In this document: one piece after another, positions 44,704-54,722 of the stretch
Layout: every line of letters begins with the position of its first letter
How positions within the stretch are numbered: the first letter of the stretch is position 1
Origin: Oscillospiraceae bacterium
GTDB taxonomy: Bacteria > Bacillota > Clostridia > Oscillospirales > Oscillospiraceae
NCBI GenBank assembly: GCA_009777235.1
Contig: WRMH01000001.1
Span: 62,001 to 126,000 of the forward strand
DNA length: 64,000 nt
Direction of reading: 5' to 3'
Program-made: the position numbers and the translations under genes
Notes under the pieces: generated by a model
What the model was told of the DNA's origin: nothing
What the model saw: the letters and a program-made list of their open reading frames with translations, nothing else
Database searches by the model: none

Positions 44704-46338
44704 GTGACACAGTATATTACCGGCGAACTGTTTAAGAAAATGATAATCAATGCGACAGCCGCCATAGAAATACGCAAACAGGAAATTAACGAACTCAATG
44801 TTTTTCCGGTCCCTGACGGCGATACGGGAATAAATATGTGCCTGACAATATCCGCCGCCGAGAAAGCCCTGACAAACATGACGCCGGGAACGCTTTCACA
44901 TGTTGCCGACGTTACGGCAAGCGCGCTTCTCAGGGGCGCCCGCGGAAACTCCGGCGTTATACTGTCTTTATTGTTTCGCGGATTTTCGCGCAGCTTAAAG
45001 GATATTGACGAAGCCAACGCGTCTCAATTTGCTATGGCGTTGGTTGCCGGAGTAGCTTCGGCATATAAGGCCGTTATGAAGCCGTCGGAGGGCACGATCC
45101 TCACGGTGTCAAGGCTTGCTTCAGACGCGGCCGTCGCTGCCGCCGAGACCCATTCCGATATTGAGGTGGTTATCGAAAAGGCATTGGAAACAGGCTATAT
45201 CGCGCTCTCTGATACTATAAACCTCAATCCCGTCTTGAAGAAAGCCGGCGTTATTGACGCGGGGGCAAAAGGATACCTATACATACTCGACGGAATGTTA
45301 AAAGCTATGCGCGGAGATATGCTCGAGAGAATATCGGATGGCGGCACGGGCGGCCAAAAAGCTGATTTCACACAATATTCCGCCGAGGATATCAAGTTTG
45401 CTTATTGCACGGAATTTATGATCGAGCGCAAAAACACGAGCAAAACAAACCGTTTGCGTGACTTTCTCGATACCCGTGGCGACTCTGTCGTGGTCGTAGA
45501 TGACGAAGAGGTGATCAAGGTACACGTTCATACAAATGACCCGGGCGTTGTTCTCACCGAGGCGCTCACGTATGGCGCGTTACTTTCGATCAAGATTGAA
45601 AATATGCGCGAGCAGCATTCTGAAACGGTGGTCGCCTCCCAAGCGGCGGCATCTGCGGCGGCTTTAGAGCCGCAGGAGCTAAAGGATTTCGGATTTGTAG
45701 CCGTTTGCGCGGGAAAAGGCATGGAAGGGATTTTCCGTGATTTGGGTGTAGACGGTATCATATTGGGCGGGCAAACCATGAATCCATCCACCGAAGATAT
45801 CCTCAAGGAAGTTTCGCAAACACCGTCGAACACTGTGTTTGTACTGCCAAACAACAAGAACATCATCATGGCGGCGGAGCAGTGCATAAGGCTTTCGGAT
45901 AAGCGTGTCATCGTCATTCCCACAAGGAGTATCCCGCAGGGCGTCTCGGCCATGCTCTCTATTGACGGCTGTGATGATGCGGACGAAATGACTTCGCTGA
46001 TGACCGAAGCGGCAAAGCGGATTTATACGGCGCAAATAACGACGGCAGCGCGCAGCTCCGTTTTTGACGGCACAAAAATCAAGAAAGGCTCGCATCTTGC
46101 TTTGCTCGATGATGCTCTTTCCGCGAGCGGCACAGATTTTAATGCCGTTATTGATATTGTCGCCGAAACACTCGGCGCCTTGTCTCCCGAATTTATCACA
46201 ATATATGAGGGCGAAGACGCGAGCGACGATGAGACTAAAACCGTTTTTGAGACGATTAGCGCCGCGGCGCCGGATTGTGAAGTGCTGCAAATACCCGGCG
46301 GTCAACCCGTTTACAGATACATCATCTCCGCCGAGTAA
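44704..46338 (+). CDS. fakA: DAK2/DegV-like fatty acid kinase FakA (YloV)
   Basis: 544 aa, GTG start 44704 after AAGGAGGAG. The N-terminal DhaL kinase domain carries ELNVFPVPDGDTGINMCLT (metal-binding Asp residues) and LRGARGNSGVILSLLFRGF; a middle region follows, and the C-terminal half resembles the FakB-contact domain. It phosphorylates fatty acids bound to FakB for phospholipid synthesis. No fakB gene is in the window. The terminator after it closes the block that begins at rpmH. Confidence 0.92.
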   Translation: MTQYITGELFKKMIINATAAIEIRKQEINELNVFPVPDGDTGINMCLTISAAEKALTNMTPGTLSHVADVTASALLRGARGNSGVILSLLFRGFSRSLKDIDEANASQFAMALVAGVASAYKAVMKPSEGTILTVSRLASDAAVAAAETHSDIEVVIEKALETGYIALSDTINLNPVLKKAGVIDAGAKGYLYILDGMLKAMRGDMLERISDGGTGGQKADFTQYSAEDIKFAYCTEFMIERKNTSKTNRLRDFLDTRGDSVVVVDDEEVIKVHVHTNDPGVVLTEALTYGALLSIKIENMREQHSETVVASQAAASAAALEPQELKDFGFVAVCAGKGMEGIFRDLGVDGIILGGQTMNPSTEDILKEVSQTPSNTVFVLPNNKNIIMAAEQCIRLSDKRVIVIPTRSIPQGVSAMLSIDGCDDADEMTSLMTEAAKRIYTAQITTAARSSVFDGTKIKKGSHLALLDDALSASGTDFNAVIDIVAETLGALSPEFITIYEGEDASDDETKTVFETISAAAPDCEVLQIPGGQPVYRYIISAE

Positions 46339-46367
46339 AAGATTAAAACCAAATATCGCACTAAGGT

Positions 46368-46396
46368 AAGGGGCTGTCGTAAAACAGCCCCTTTTG
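46368..46396 (+). terminator. Rho-independent terminator after fakA
   Basis: aaggggctgt (46368-46377) pairs with acagcccctt (46384-46393) around a 6-nt loop and is followed by a T stretch. It also faces the convergent LiaF-like gene. Confidence 0.88.
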
Positions 46397-46419
46397 AGTA
46401 ATTTGTATTCAGGCAACCT

Positions 46420-47190
46420 TCAGATTCTGTGTATCTCAATACCGCCCAAAGATACATTGCCCGTGATTTTGACTTTTGGCGCACCCTCGCCTTCCGCTCT
46501 GTTTCGGCCTTTAATATCCACTCCGCCCAAGGACGCGTCTATATTATTGCTCACCTGCCATTCGGCGGGAAGATACATCTCTATTGCCCCCAGCTTGCAG
46601 TCAACATCAATCACAGCTCCGTTCGGGCTTACTTTTACGTTATCGAAGTATACCTCGAGCGAGCCCATTTTACATTCTAACTCGGCTGTTTCCAAGGCGT
46701 CCGCGTGCAGATAGCGGCTGATTGCGCCGCACTTCACGCTGATACGCGGATTATTGCTGTCGTCTTCTATATTGATTTCGGTGGCAGCCGCGTTTTCACT
46801 TTTTTCGGACGTATCGCAAAAAGAATAATCAATCTCTATATTGCTGCGTTTTCGAAAGTTTCTTTTCGCGAATAATATGTGAAAGCCCGCCGTCGCCAGA
46901 AGCGTGACGACAACAAGTGTTGGCCACAGCCTAATCGATGGAAGCCCCAACGGACTGCAAAAGATATAATAGAGCGTTGCTATCGGTATCGGCAGCGAGC
47001 CAAAGGACATATTTGCGATACATTGCACCAAAAAGGCGACAGCAAGCGCCGCCACGAGCAAGCTCCAAAATCCGAGACTAACAAATCCGCCAAAGTGATT
47101 TGCGAGAATGAGCGCCGCGATAAGTATAAAAAACACGCCCCAACCCCACGCCCAATTCTTCTTGTAAGTATACTTGAATTTCCTTGCCAT
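46420..47190 (-). CDS. LiaF-like membrane protein
   Basis: 256 aa: four to five N-terminal membrane segments (from WGWGVFFILIAALILANHFG to about 105), then a soluble C-terminal domain of short beta repeats (ISVKCGAISRYLHADALETA; IDVDCKLGAIEMYLPAEW; LGGVDIKG; VSLGGIEIHRI) as in the LiaF/VraT cell-wall stress sensors (DUF2154/DUF5668). It begins 2 bases after the LytTR gene stop, behind GGAGGAG, so the pair is one operon. It probably modulates the regulator in response to envelope changes. Confidence 0.8.
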   Translation of the reverse strand: MARKFKYTYKKNWAWGWGVFFILIAALILANHFGGFVSLGFWSLLVAALAVAFLVQCIANMSFGSLPIPIATLYYIFCSPLGLPSIRLWPTLVVVTLLATAGFHILFAKRNFRKRSNIEIDYSFCDTSEKSENAAATEINIEDDSNNPRISVKCGAISRYLHADALETAELECKMGSLEVYFDNVKVSPNGAVIDVDCKLGAIEMYLPAEWQVSNNIDASLGGVDIKGRNRAEGEGAPKVKITGNVSLGGIEIHRI

Positions 47191-47192
47191 GA

Positions 47193-47642
47193 TTATCTCC
47201 TCCGTATGTTCATTTTTTCTTTTAACGCTTTATAATAATGCCGCGACACGTATATTTGCTTGTGTGTACCGCTAAACATCACTTGACTTGCCGATGCGAG
47301 GTTTCGGTTTATCGCGTATATTTTTTCCGTGTTGACGATCGCGCCCTTTGAAGCTCTTATAAAATAATGCGGCAGCATCTTCTCAAGCTCATAGAGCTTG
47401 TATTTGACTCGAAACGCGTCGTCTTTTGTGTGCGCATATATTTGTTCGCCCTCAGTTTCAAGAAACAGTATGGATTCCAAAGGAAGGTAATATTCTTGCG
47501 AGCCTTTATAGAACACCATTTTTGGCGCGGATAAACCGCGAACATATTCTTGCAGCTTGCCGACAGTCTCGTCAATCCGGCTCGTGCGGACGATGACTTC
47601 GTTTTCCGTCAATCCCTCTATTATTTCAATCTTGAATTTCAC
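47193..47642 (-). CDS. LytTR-domain transcriptional regulator
   Basis: 149 aa, GTG start 47642 after AAGGAG. Residues about 45-149 are a LytTR DNA-binding domain (ILFLETEGEQIYAHTKDDAF; FIRASKGAIVNTEKIYAINR; YVSRHYYKALKEKM). There is no receiver domain; the N-terminal 45 residues are a short alpha/beta region. Small LytTR proteins of this type control their own operon with a membrane partner, here the LiaF-like protein. Confidence 0.9.
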   Translation of the reverse strand: MKFKIEIIEGLTENEVIVRTSRIDETVGKLQEYVRGLSAPKMVFYKGSQEYYLPLESILFLETEGEQIYAHTKDDAFRVKYKLYELEKMLPHYFIRASKGAIVNTEKIYAINRNLASASQVMFSGTHKQIYVSRHYYKALKEKMNIRRR

Positions 47643-47802
47643 TCATAGCGCTCCTTGGGTATGTGTCACATTAAGAAATTAGCCGCATTATATCAAGCAT
47701 ACGCGGAGCTTACAAGAGCAATTTGACAACAGGGGCTTATTTCGCGGCAAGTGGTATAATTATAGTGGCTGACGGGTAGGGGTGAATTTGAGATATTTTT
47801 TC

Positions 47803-47831
47803 TTGACGTATGCCGACCTTTGTGTTATTAT
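47803..47831 (+). promoter_or_regulatory. Predicted promoter of initiator tRNA-Met
   Basis: TTGACG (47803-47808), 17-bp spacer, TATTAT (47826-47831), about 65 bases upstream of the tRNA. Confidence 0.6.
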
Positions 47832-47895
47832 CGTCTTTGCCGCTCGGCAGACTATGTTTTTTTAGCTCGCGTATGTCTGCGCAGAGGCACGCTAT

Positions 47896-47972
<77 letters not shown>

Positions 47973-48042
47973 TTTACGTTTACGCCCCCGGTGATGATAA
48001 ACTCGTCGCTGCGGGCGTACATCTTTGTATGACGCTGCCCGG

Positions 48043-48071
48043 TTGCATATCTGCGGTGTTTGTTATATAAT
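48043..48071 (+). promoter_or_regulatory. Predicted promoter of the hybrid kinase gene
   Basis: TTGCAT (48043-48048), 17-bp spacer, TATAAT (48066-48071), about 85 bases before the start at 48157. Confidence 0.55.
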
Positions 48072-48156
48072 TTGATTAGTTGTTTTTGTGACTTGAAATG
48101 GGAGCTATAGTGAGCAGACCCGGTGTGCGAAAAGTTTAACATCAAGGGAATATTAA

Positions 48157-51100
48157 ATGAGCAAAGAAAAAACGGTAAAAAAGAACAAACGTGTCAAGCA
48201 AAAGGCAGGCAAGCACGTCAAGACAAAAGCGGACGTCAAGGCAGACCGGAAAGCGGACGCGGATGCCAAAGCCAAGCAAAAAGCGGATGCCAAAGAAAAA
48301 CAAAAAGCAGTTTCGGCAGACACGGCAAAAGCAATTGCGGACACTAAAAAAACTAAGAAAACCAAGAAAAGATGGCTAAAGCTGGGGCTTCGGGCAAAGC
48401 TCTTGGTGGTTTTTATCGCGGTCATGGCATTGCCGACAGGACTTTTTACCTTTTTTGCGTGGGATCAGATTTCCGCTCTCAGCGACAGGCTGCGCACTAT
48501 TTCCGTAGACGACTCGTCTGTGGCCATAAACGATATCGCGAGGAATAATATAGAGCGAATGACCACCGACACGGCGGCGGCAATATCCGAATTTCTCTAC
48601 CAGCGCGATCAGGATATACGGCTGCTTGCAAATTTGATACCGTCAGATACGTCATACGAAATCTTTTCGGAAAACAGAAACGGAAATATTATGCCCGTAG
48701 GGGAGTGGATACTCTCCGATGACGGAAATTATTGGATCGAAGCGGGTCTTGATTTGTTTGATGTCTCGCTCGATATATCATCAAATGTAGAAAATAACGA
48801 TATTCAATTGGGGAGCGGCTTTAACTACAGACCTCCCGAAATATTTTCCCAGTACCCAGAGCTTATTCCTCTTTACGATGAAATCACATATATTGACCTG
48901 AGCGGTCAAGAGATTTTCAAATATGTAAACCCCGATACAACCAAAGTGAATTACCCGCTAAACCCGCAAAAGGTTGATGTATCGGACAAAATGAATACAT
49001 ATGTCAGAGCGGAAACATACTGGCAGGAGCTTTTAAAATTAAAGCCCGGTGAAATATATGTTTCGGACGTGATCGGCGCATATGTGGGAACAAACTATAT
49101 AGGCACATATACGCCGGGCGCGCTCAAAAACGATGTCCCCGAAACCCACCCAAACTACGAACAGCTTTTAGAGATTGCAAATCTCCCTGCCGAAGAATTT
49201 ATAAAGGCGGCAAGGCAGCAGGCGTTTGCCAGCTTGGAAAACCCGGTCGGACAGCGTTTTGAAGGCATAGTCAGATGGGCGACTCCGGTGATGGATGCCG
49301 ACGGTGATATCACAGGCTATGTCACTATGGCTCTCAACCATGACCATATCATGGAGTTTGTTGATCACATTACACCCATGAGCGAGAGATACACTGTCGT
49401 GGCGGATGCCGGAGAGGGAAATTATGCGTTTATTTGGGACTACAAATGCAGAAGTATAGCCCACCCCCGCCATCATTCCATCGTAGGCTACAACCCGATC
49501 ACGGGCGAGCCGCAGGTGCCGTGGCTGGAAGGCGGGAATGCGATGTATCGCGACACCTCAAACGGCGGATTCCTATTAGACGACGACAATAGCCCGATAC
49601 CTATATTGGATTTAGACGGAAACACCATGCTTGCCGACGACACGCCATTTTATTTTTGGTATACAAACGGCGGACAGCAGTGGCTCGAGAGCAACCCGTC
49701 ATGGAACAACCTTTCAGGCAATTTAGAAGGCACAAGCTGGGGGGCGTTTTACGAAGCGCACAAGGACGACAGGGAAATTCTCCCGCAATTCGGAGAGCGG
49801 GCGATTAGGGACGGCTCGGGTAATATTATTATCGGAAATGACGGCGCGCCCTTGCTTGACTATCAGTCGCGCCTGAAAACTCCGGCAAGAGCTTTGACCG
49901 CTGCGGGTTTTGTCGGTCTTGACGGGCGTTATCTCAACAACGCGCCTCAATGCACGGGGTGGATGGATTTGACAAAAAACGGCGGATCCGGTTCATTTTA
50001 TATTTTATGGAGCGGGCTGTATAAACCGACGACAGCAGGGGCGATACCGTATTATACAGGCCAATATTCGCCAGAAACACAAGGCAATCTGCGCGGTTTT
50101 GCCTTTGTGGCGATCGGCGCCGGCATAGAAGATTTTACCGCCCCCGTCGCGGATATGGAAGCAAGTATCATAGGCGCGATAAATGACAGCATGGACGAGA
50201 GCATCATACGGCTCGCGCTGACAAGCCTTGCCATATTCTTATTTGTAGTAATCGTATCTGCATTGGTTGCATCCGCAACCACAAAAAACATAAAACAGCT
50301 CGTGACCGGCCTATATCGCTTCCGTATGGGCGACAGGTCTTTTAGAATCAATTCCAAAGCAAATGACGAGTTTGGCGCGCTTGCGGATTCATTTGACGAC
50401 ATGGCCGACAGCGTAGAAAACAGCGTAAAAACTCCGCTTGTTATTACGGATATGGACTTTACGATAGTTTACGCAAACCAAAAAGTTTTTGAAGCTCTCG
50501 GCAAAACGGCGGAAGAAATCGTCGGCACCCGGTATTATGATGTCAGCGTTTATCCTTTCGATTCCGTATACGATCCCATAAAGGCGCTCAACGAGGGGCG
50601 CGACGCTGACATAATGCACAGGGAAGAGGACAATCGCTATTTTATGGGAAAAGCAAATTTCCTCTATGACCATGAGGGCGAAAAATGCGGATATATCATT
50701 TTGACGACCGATGTTTCGGATATCCAGATCGCCCGCAGGCGAGCCGAAAGCGCGAGCGCGGCAAAGAGTAATTTCCTCTCAAATATGAGCCATGAGATAC
50801 GCACCCCGCTCAATGCGATTTTGGGTATGACGACCATAGGCGAAGGCTCGGACAATCTTGAGAAAAAAGACTATGCCCTCCGGCAAATACATAATGCGTC
50901 AAGCCATCTGCTCGGTATAATAAATGATATACTCGACGTATCAAAAATCGAAGCCAACAAATTTGCGCTGTCGCCTGTCAGCTTCTCGCTCGAGGAAATG
51001 CTCGAAAAAGTTATTGACATGATAAGTTTTCGGGTCAATGAGAAAAATCAAATACTTGATGTAAACGTGGATAAAAATATTCAGGGAAACCTGCTCGGCG

Positions 51101-51936
51101 ACGATCAAAGGCTTTCTCAAGTATTGATGAACGTATTATCCAATGCCGTCAAATTTACGGACTATGGCGGCGAGATTTGTTTGGACGTGTCCTTAGAGAG
51201 TGAAGAGGACGATTACTACACCATACGCACCCAAATCCAAGACAACGGGATCGGTATATCACAGGAACAGCAAAAGCGTTTGTTCGAGTCTTTTGAGCAA
51301 GCCGAAGCGAGTACGTCACGCCGTTTCGGGGGCACTGGGCTTGGTCTTATGATCTGTAAGAGTATCGTTGAGATGATGGACGGCAGGATTTGGGTTGAAT
51401 CTGAGGTTGGAAAAGGCTCAAAAGTATCGTTTACCGCGAGGCTTGCCCGTGATAAGAGGCAAAGCTCAAAATGGGTCGGCAGACAGGCGGCGGACAGCGG
51501 CGAGATTCAAGACGAGGCCGTAAGCGAAGCTATAAGCGACGCAAATGAAGACTTTACCGGTCACACCGTGCTTCTTGTTGAGGATGTCGAAATAAACTGT
51601 GAAATCGTGATCGCGCTGCTTGAGCATACTCACCTTACCATCGAATGTGCAAAAAACGGCATTGTGGCGACAAAGATGTTTGAAGCCAATCCTGAAAAAT
51701 ACGACATGATATTCATGGATATTCAAATGCCGGAAATGGACGGATATACTGCCACTAAGCTCATACGGCAGGGGGCGGCCGCCCGCGCAAAGGATATTCC
51801 GATTATCGCAATGACGGCAAACGTCTTCAAAGAGGACATAGACAAATGTATGGAGGCAGGCATGAACGGGCACATAGGCAAACCCGTCTCATATGACAAG
51901 GTGATCGCCATCATCAATAAATACTTAAAGCAATAA
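48157..51936 (+). CDS. Membrane hybrid sensor histidine kinase with HAMP, PAS and receiver domains
   Basis: 1259 aa. A Lys/Ala-rich cytoplasmic start (about 1-72), a membrane helix (about 80-100), a large extracytoplasmic sensor (about 110-690, Cache-like but not securely assigned), a second helix (about 693-715), HAMP (to about 768), PAS (about 770-870), the phospho-acceptor domain with His879 in NMSHEIRTPLNAIL, an ATPase domain (N-box LSQVLMNVLSNAVKFTD; DNGIGIS; GTGLGLMICKSIVEMM) and a receiver with Asp1188 in FMDIQMPEMDGY. It is a complete hybrid kinase of the kind that signals to a response regulator through phosphotransfer; no Hpt or regulator is adjacent. Start ATG 48157 follows AAGGGA. 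Confidence 0.93.
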   Translation: MSKEKTVKKNKRVKQKAGKHVKTKADVKADRKADADAKAKQKADAKEKQKAVSADTAKAIADTKKTKKTKKRWLKLGLRAKLLVVFIAVMALPTGLFTFFAWDQISALSDRLRTISVDDSSVAINDIARNNIERMTTDTAAAISEFLYQRDQDIRLLANLIPSDTSYEIFSENRNGNIMPVGEWILSDDGNYWIEAGLDLFDVSLDISSNVENNDIQLGSGFNYRPPEIFSQYPELIPLYDEITYIDLSGQEIFKYVNPDTTKVNYPLNPQKVDVSDKMNTYVRAETYWQELLKLKPGEIYVSDVIGAYVGTNYIGTYTPGALKNDVPETHPNYEQLLEIANLPAEEFIKAARQQAFASLENPVGQRFEGIVRWATPVMDADGDITGYVTMALNHDHIMEFVDHITPMSERYTVVADAGEGNYAFIWDYKCRSIAHPRHHSIVGYNPITGEPQVPWLEGGNAMYRDTSNGGFLLDDDNSPIPILDLDGNTMLADDTPFYFWYTNGGQQWLESNPSWNNLSGNLEGTSWGAFYEAHKDDREILPQFGERAIRDGSGNIIIGNDGAPLLDYQSRLKTPARALTAAGFVGLDGRYLNNAPQCTGWMDLTKNGGSGSFYILWSGLYKPTTAGAIPYYTGQYSPETQGNLRGFAFVAIGAGIEDFTAPVADMEASIIGAINDSMDESIIRLALTSLAIFLFVVIVSALVASATTKNIKQLVTGLYRFRMGDRSFRINSKANDEFGALADSFDDMADSVENSVKTPLVITDMDFTIVYANQKVFEALGKTAEEIVGTRYYDVSVYPFDSVYDPIKALNEGRDADIMHREEDNRYFMGKANFLYDHEGEKCGYIILTTDVSDIQIARRRAESASAAKSNFLSNMSHEIRTPLNAILGMTTIGEGSDNLEKKDYALRQIHNASSHLLGIINDILDVSKIEANKFALSPVSFSLEEMLEKVIDMISFRVNEKNQILDVNVDKNIQGNLLGDDQRLSQVLMNVLSNAVKFTDYGGEICLDVSLESEEDDYYTIRTQIQDNGIGISQEQQKRLFESFEQAEASTSRRFGGTGLGLMICKSIVEMMDGRIWVESEVGKGSKVSFTARLARDKRQSSKWVGRQAADSGEIQDEAVSEAISDANEDFTGHTVLLVEDVEINCEIVIALLEHTHLTIECAKNGIVATKMFEANPEKYDMIFMDIQMPEMDGYTATKLIRQGAAARAKDIPIIAMTANVFKEDIDKCMEAGMNGHIGKPVSYDKVIAIINKYLKQ

Positions 51937-51982
51937 AAGTATTAAAAGCATTATTAAATGCGGAAATGGAAAGGTTGTAATT

Positions 51983-53113
51983 ATGCAATACAGAAAATTT
52001 GGAAACACGGGAATTGAGATTTCCGTACTGGGCTTCGGGGCGATGCGTCTGCCGGAGATTCAAACGGGCGAGGAATATTCCATAGACGCGGGAAAGGCTT
52101 ATCCTATGCTTATGCGGGCATACGAGCTGGGGGTCAATTATTTTGACACAGCGCCGTATTACTGCCACAAAAACTCGGAAGAAGCGACCGGAAAGGCACT
52201 CAAAACGATCCGGGACAAGGTCTATATCTCGACCAAGATACCGTTTGGCGAGTATAAAAAAACGGGCGATTTGCGCCGTTTCCTGGAAAGAAGCCTAAAA
52301 AAGCTCGAGACGGACTATGTTGATTTTTACCATTTTTGGGGTATCAACAAGGGCACCGCCGACGACATAATCAAAAACAATGTCATGGACGAGGTGCGCC
52401 AGTGCAAGGATGAGGGTTTGATCCGCCATATGTCGTTTAGCTTCCACGACGAGGCCGCGAACATGAAATACATAATTGACAAGGTTGAGGGATTGGCGTC
52501 GGTACTGTGCCAATATAATATTTTAGACCGCTCGAACGAGGATATGATTGCCTACGCCCGATCAAAGGGTCTTGGAACGGTCGCAATGGGTCCTGTCGGG
52601 GGCGGGCGGCTCTCACCGCCAACAGACCTCTATGAAAAACTGACGGGCAAAAAATCAACGGCGACCTATGAGCTGGCTCTGCGCTATGTGATGGGAAATC
52701 CCGATATCTGCTGCGCGTTGGCAGGAATGGAAAACCTTGATATGCTTGAGAAAAACGTCAAGGTAGCAAACATCGCCGGGGAAATAACGGCGGAGGAATG
52801 GGCGGATTTGGGCGACGCCATGAAAGAGGTGGCAAAGCTGCGCGACTTATATTGCACCGGGTGCAAATACTGTATGCCCTGCCCCGAAAAAATTGACATT
52901 CCGCAGATATTTGAGTTTTATATCCACACGCACGTTTACGGACTCGGCGAGGGAATCCGAGGCAAGTATAAGTGGTATAAGAAAAATCCTTGGGGTGAGG
53001 GAAAGACAGCCGCCGATTGCAGCCATTGCGGTCTTTGCGAAACGAAATGCCCGCAAAAATTGGAAATTCGCAAGGAACTGAAACGAGTCTGTGAGGTACT
53101 GGAAAATTTGTAG
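51983..53113 (+). CDS. Aldo/keto reductase with C-terminal 4Fe-4S ferredoxin domain
   Basis: 376 aa. Residues 1-270 form the TIM barrel: KFGNTGIEISVLGFGAMRLP, NYFDTAPYYCHKNSEEATG and the catalytic Asp/Tyr/Lys/His set including KVYISTKIP and DFYHFWG. The tail has two Cys-rich groups, CTGCKYCMPCPEKIDIP (about 287) and DCSHCGLCETKCPQKLEI (about 350), as in the Fe-S aldo/keto reductases of anaerobes, which probably couple to ferredoxin. Substrate unknown. It runs in the kinase direction, 46 bases later. Confidence 0.92.
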   Translation: MQYRKFGNTGIEISVLGFGAMRLPEIQTGEEYSIDAGKAYPMLMRAYELGVNYFDTAPYYCHKNSEEATGKALKTIRDKVYISTKIPFGEYKKTGDLRRFLERSLKKLETDYVDFYHFWGINKGTADDIIKNNVMDEVRQCKDEGLIRHMSFSFHDEAANMKYIIDKVEGLASVLCQYNILDRSNEDMIAYARSKGLGTVAMGPVGGGRLSPPTDLYEKLTGKKSTATYELALRYVMGNPDICCALAGMENLDMLEKNVKVANIAGEITAEEWADLGDAMKEVAKLRDLYCTGCKYCMPCPEKIDIPQIFEFYIHTHVYGLGEGIRGKYKWYKKNPWGEGKTAADCSHCGLCETKCPQKLEIRKELKRVCEVLENL

Positions 53114-53139
53114 AGGGTGTATCAATCAAGCCCGCTCCC

Positions 53140-53916
53140 TCAAGAGCCGGTTGATTTGTACCGCCGCAGCCCGATTTGAAAGAAACCATAACATGGCAAT
53201 AGAAACACCAAGCCAATCAGCGGCGTGACCATAAAAAACGCGCTTTGCTCTCTGTCCAACAAATACAAAAGCGGGTAATACTGAAAAAGAGCCAGCGGGA
53301 TTACAAATGTGAGGAACATCAAAACATTTTTCCCATATACCGAAAACGGATAGCGTCCAAACTCCCGTCCGCCGTCCGTAAAGACGTTCATAAATTCCAA
53401 GCCTTCGATCGTGAAAAACGAAAATGCCGCGTATATGAGAAACAGCCCGAAGAATATCAAGCTCCCGCAAGCTACCATCAGGCATAGCGTCAGAATTTTA
53501 TCAAACGTCCATATAACGCCGCTGGTTGGAATTGCATAGCAAAATACGGCGATAGTTTGAATCAGTCTGCCAAACCGCGTGAAATCCATTTTTGCCGCGA
53601 GGACTTGAAAAATGACATTTCGCGGTCTGACTAAGGCGCGGTCAAATTCGCCGTTGCTGATCATGCGCGGGAACAAATCAAAGCCGCGCCCCAGCATTTC
53701 CGCCATCGAAAACGCCATAAGCACCACGGCAAAACAAAGCAAGGTCTGTTCAAACGCAAAATCCTCTACGATATTAAAGCGCGAGAACATAAAATACACG
53801 CCGAGAAGCGTCGTGAAAGACACAAGAAATTGGCCGAGCGCGGTCAGGAAAAAAGACGTTTTATATTGCATTTGGCTCTTTAGGTGCATGGCAAAAAACT
53901 TCATGTAAAGCCGCAT
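53140..53916 (-). CDS. ABC-2 family exporter permease, second subunit
   Basis: 258 aa with six membrane segments; AKMDFTRFGRLIQTIAVFCY and NGEFDRALVRPRN match the DUF990/ABC2_membrane_6 permeases encoded in ATPase-permease-permease operons. Start ATG 53916 after AAGGAGG, 2 bases after the first permease stop. With the partner it forms the membrane part of an exporter; cargo unknown. Confidence 0.85.
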   Translation of the reverse strand: MRLYMKFFAMHLKSQMQYKTSFFLTALGQFLVSFTTLLGVYFMFSRFNIVEDFAFEQTLLCFAVVLMAFSMAEMLGRGFDLFPRMISNGEFDRALVRPRNVIFQVLAAKMDFTRFGRLIQTIAVFCYAIPTSGVIWTFDKILTLCLMVACGSLIFFGLFLIYAAFSFFTIEGLEFMNVFTDGGREFGRYPFSVYGKNVLMFLTFVIPLALFQYYPLLYLLDREQSAFFMVTPLIGLVFLLPCYGFFQIGLRRYKSTGS

Positions 53917-53918
53917 AA

Positions 53919-54722
53919 TCAGCCTCCTTGCACAATGACTTTTTTAAGCGCCCGGGCCATCAAAAAACGCCCGGCAAGCAGCAAAGCCACAAGCCAGAAT
54001 ATTTGCAAAATAATACCCGCGAGCGCGTCCGTGCCCGCGATATTTCCGCCATAAATCCTAAGCGGCATATTTTGCATCGCCGCGAACGGGAGAATCTCGG
54101 CGACGGCGCGGATCGGCTCCGGGAAAAATGGCAGAGGGATAACCCCGCCCGCGAGAAAATCTGACAATACCGCGGCAATTATCCTGACGCCCGTCGTTGA
54201 TAGTGTATAAAACAGTGAAATGTACATCAGTATAGAAAATGCGATGACGACACCCAGAGCCAGCATAGCCGAAAGCAAAAACAAAAATAACTGCTCCGCG
54301 TTTGGCGGCAAAGCCATTTTGTACGGCTCGGGCACAATAAAAGCCACTATCAAAATCGGCGCGCAGCGCAGAGCCGTCCGCGCCAAACGATTGGCGGACG
54401 CCTGACAAAACCAGCGGCCGTACAGGTCAACCGGGCGCACCATTTCATAAGCTATCCCGCCTTCCGTAATCGAGGCGGCTATATCGTGTTCCCAAAACCA
54501 CATCATAAACAAAGCGAGAAATGCCTGCTGCATCCATATATAAGAAACCGTCTGCGAAAATTCCATCGGGAAAGCGTCAGGATTTGCCCGGTAAAACGCG
54601 GCAAAAGCAAATATCTCCATAAAGCCCCAAGCAAATTGCGTAGCCATGCCCGCGAGCGCGGCCGCGCGGTATTGGAGCGCGTTTATAAACCGTATGCGAA
54701 ACACCGCAAAATATTTTTTCAT
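53919..54722 (-). CDS. ABC-2 family exporter permease, first subunit
   Basis: 267 aa with six membrane segments; the cytoplasmic ITEGGIAYEMVRPVDLYGRW block and start FRIRFINALQYRAAALAGMA are typical of the family. Its start overlaps the ATPase stop by 4 bases and it is followed by the second permease. The two permeases are only weakly alike, as usual for this heterodimer. Confidence 0.85.
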   Translation of the reverse strand: MKKYFAVFRIRFINALQYRAAALAGMATQFAWGFMEIFAFAAFYRANPDAFPMEFSQTVSYIWMQQAFLALFMMWFWEHDIAASITEGGIAYEMVRPVDLYGRWFCQASANRLARTALRCAPILIVAFIVPEPYKMALPPNAEQLFLFLLSAMLALGVVIAFSILMYISLFYTLSTTGVRIIAAVLSDFLAGGVIPLPFFPEPIRAVAEILPFAAMQNMPLRIYGGNIAGTDALAGIILQIFWLVALLLAGRFLMARALKKVIVQGG

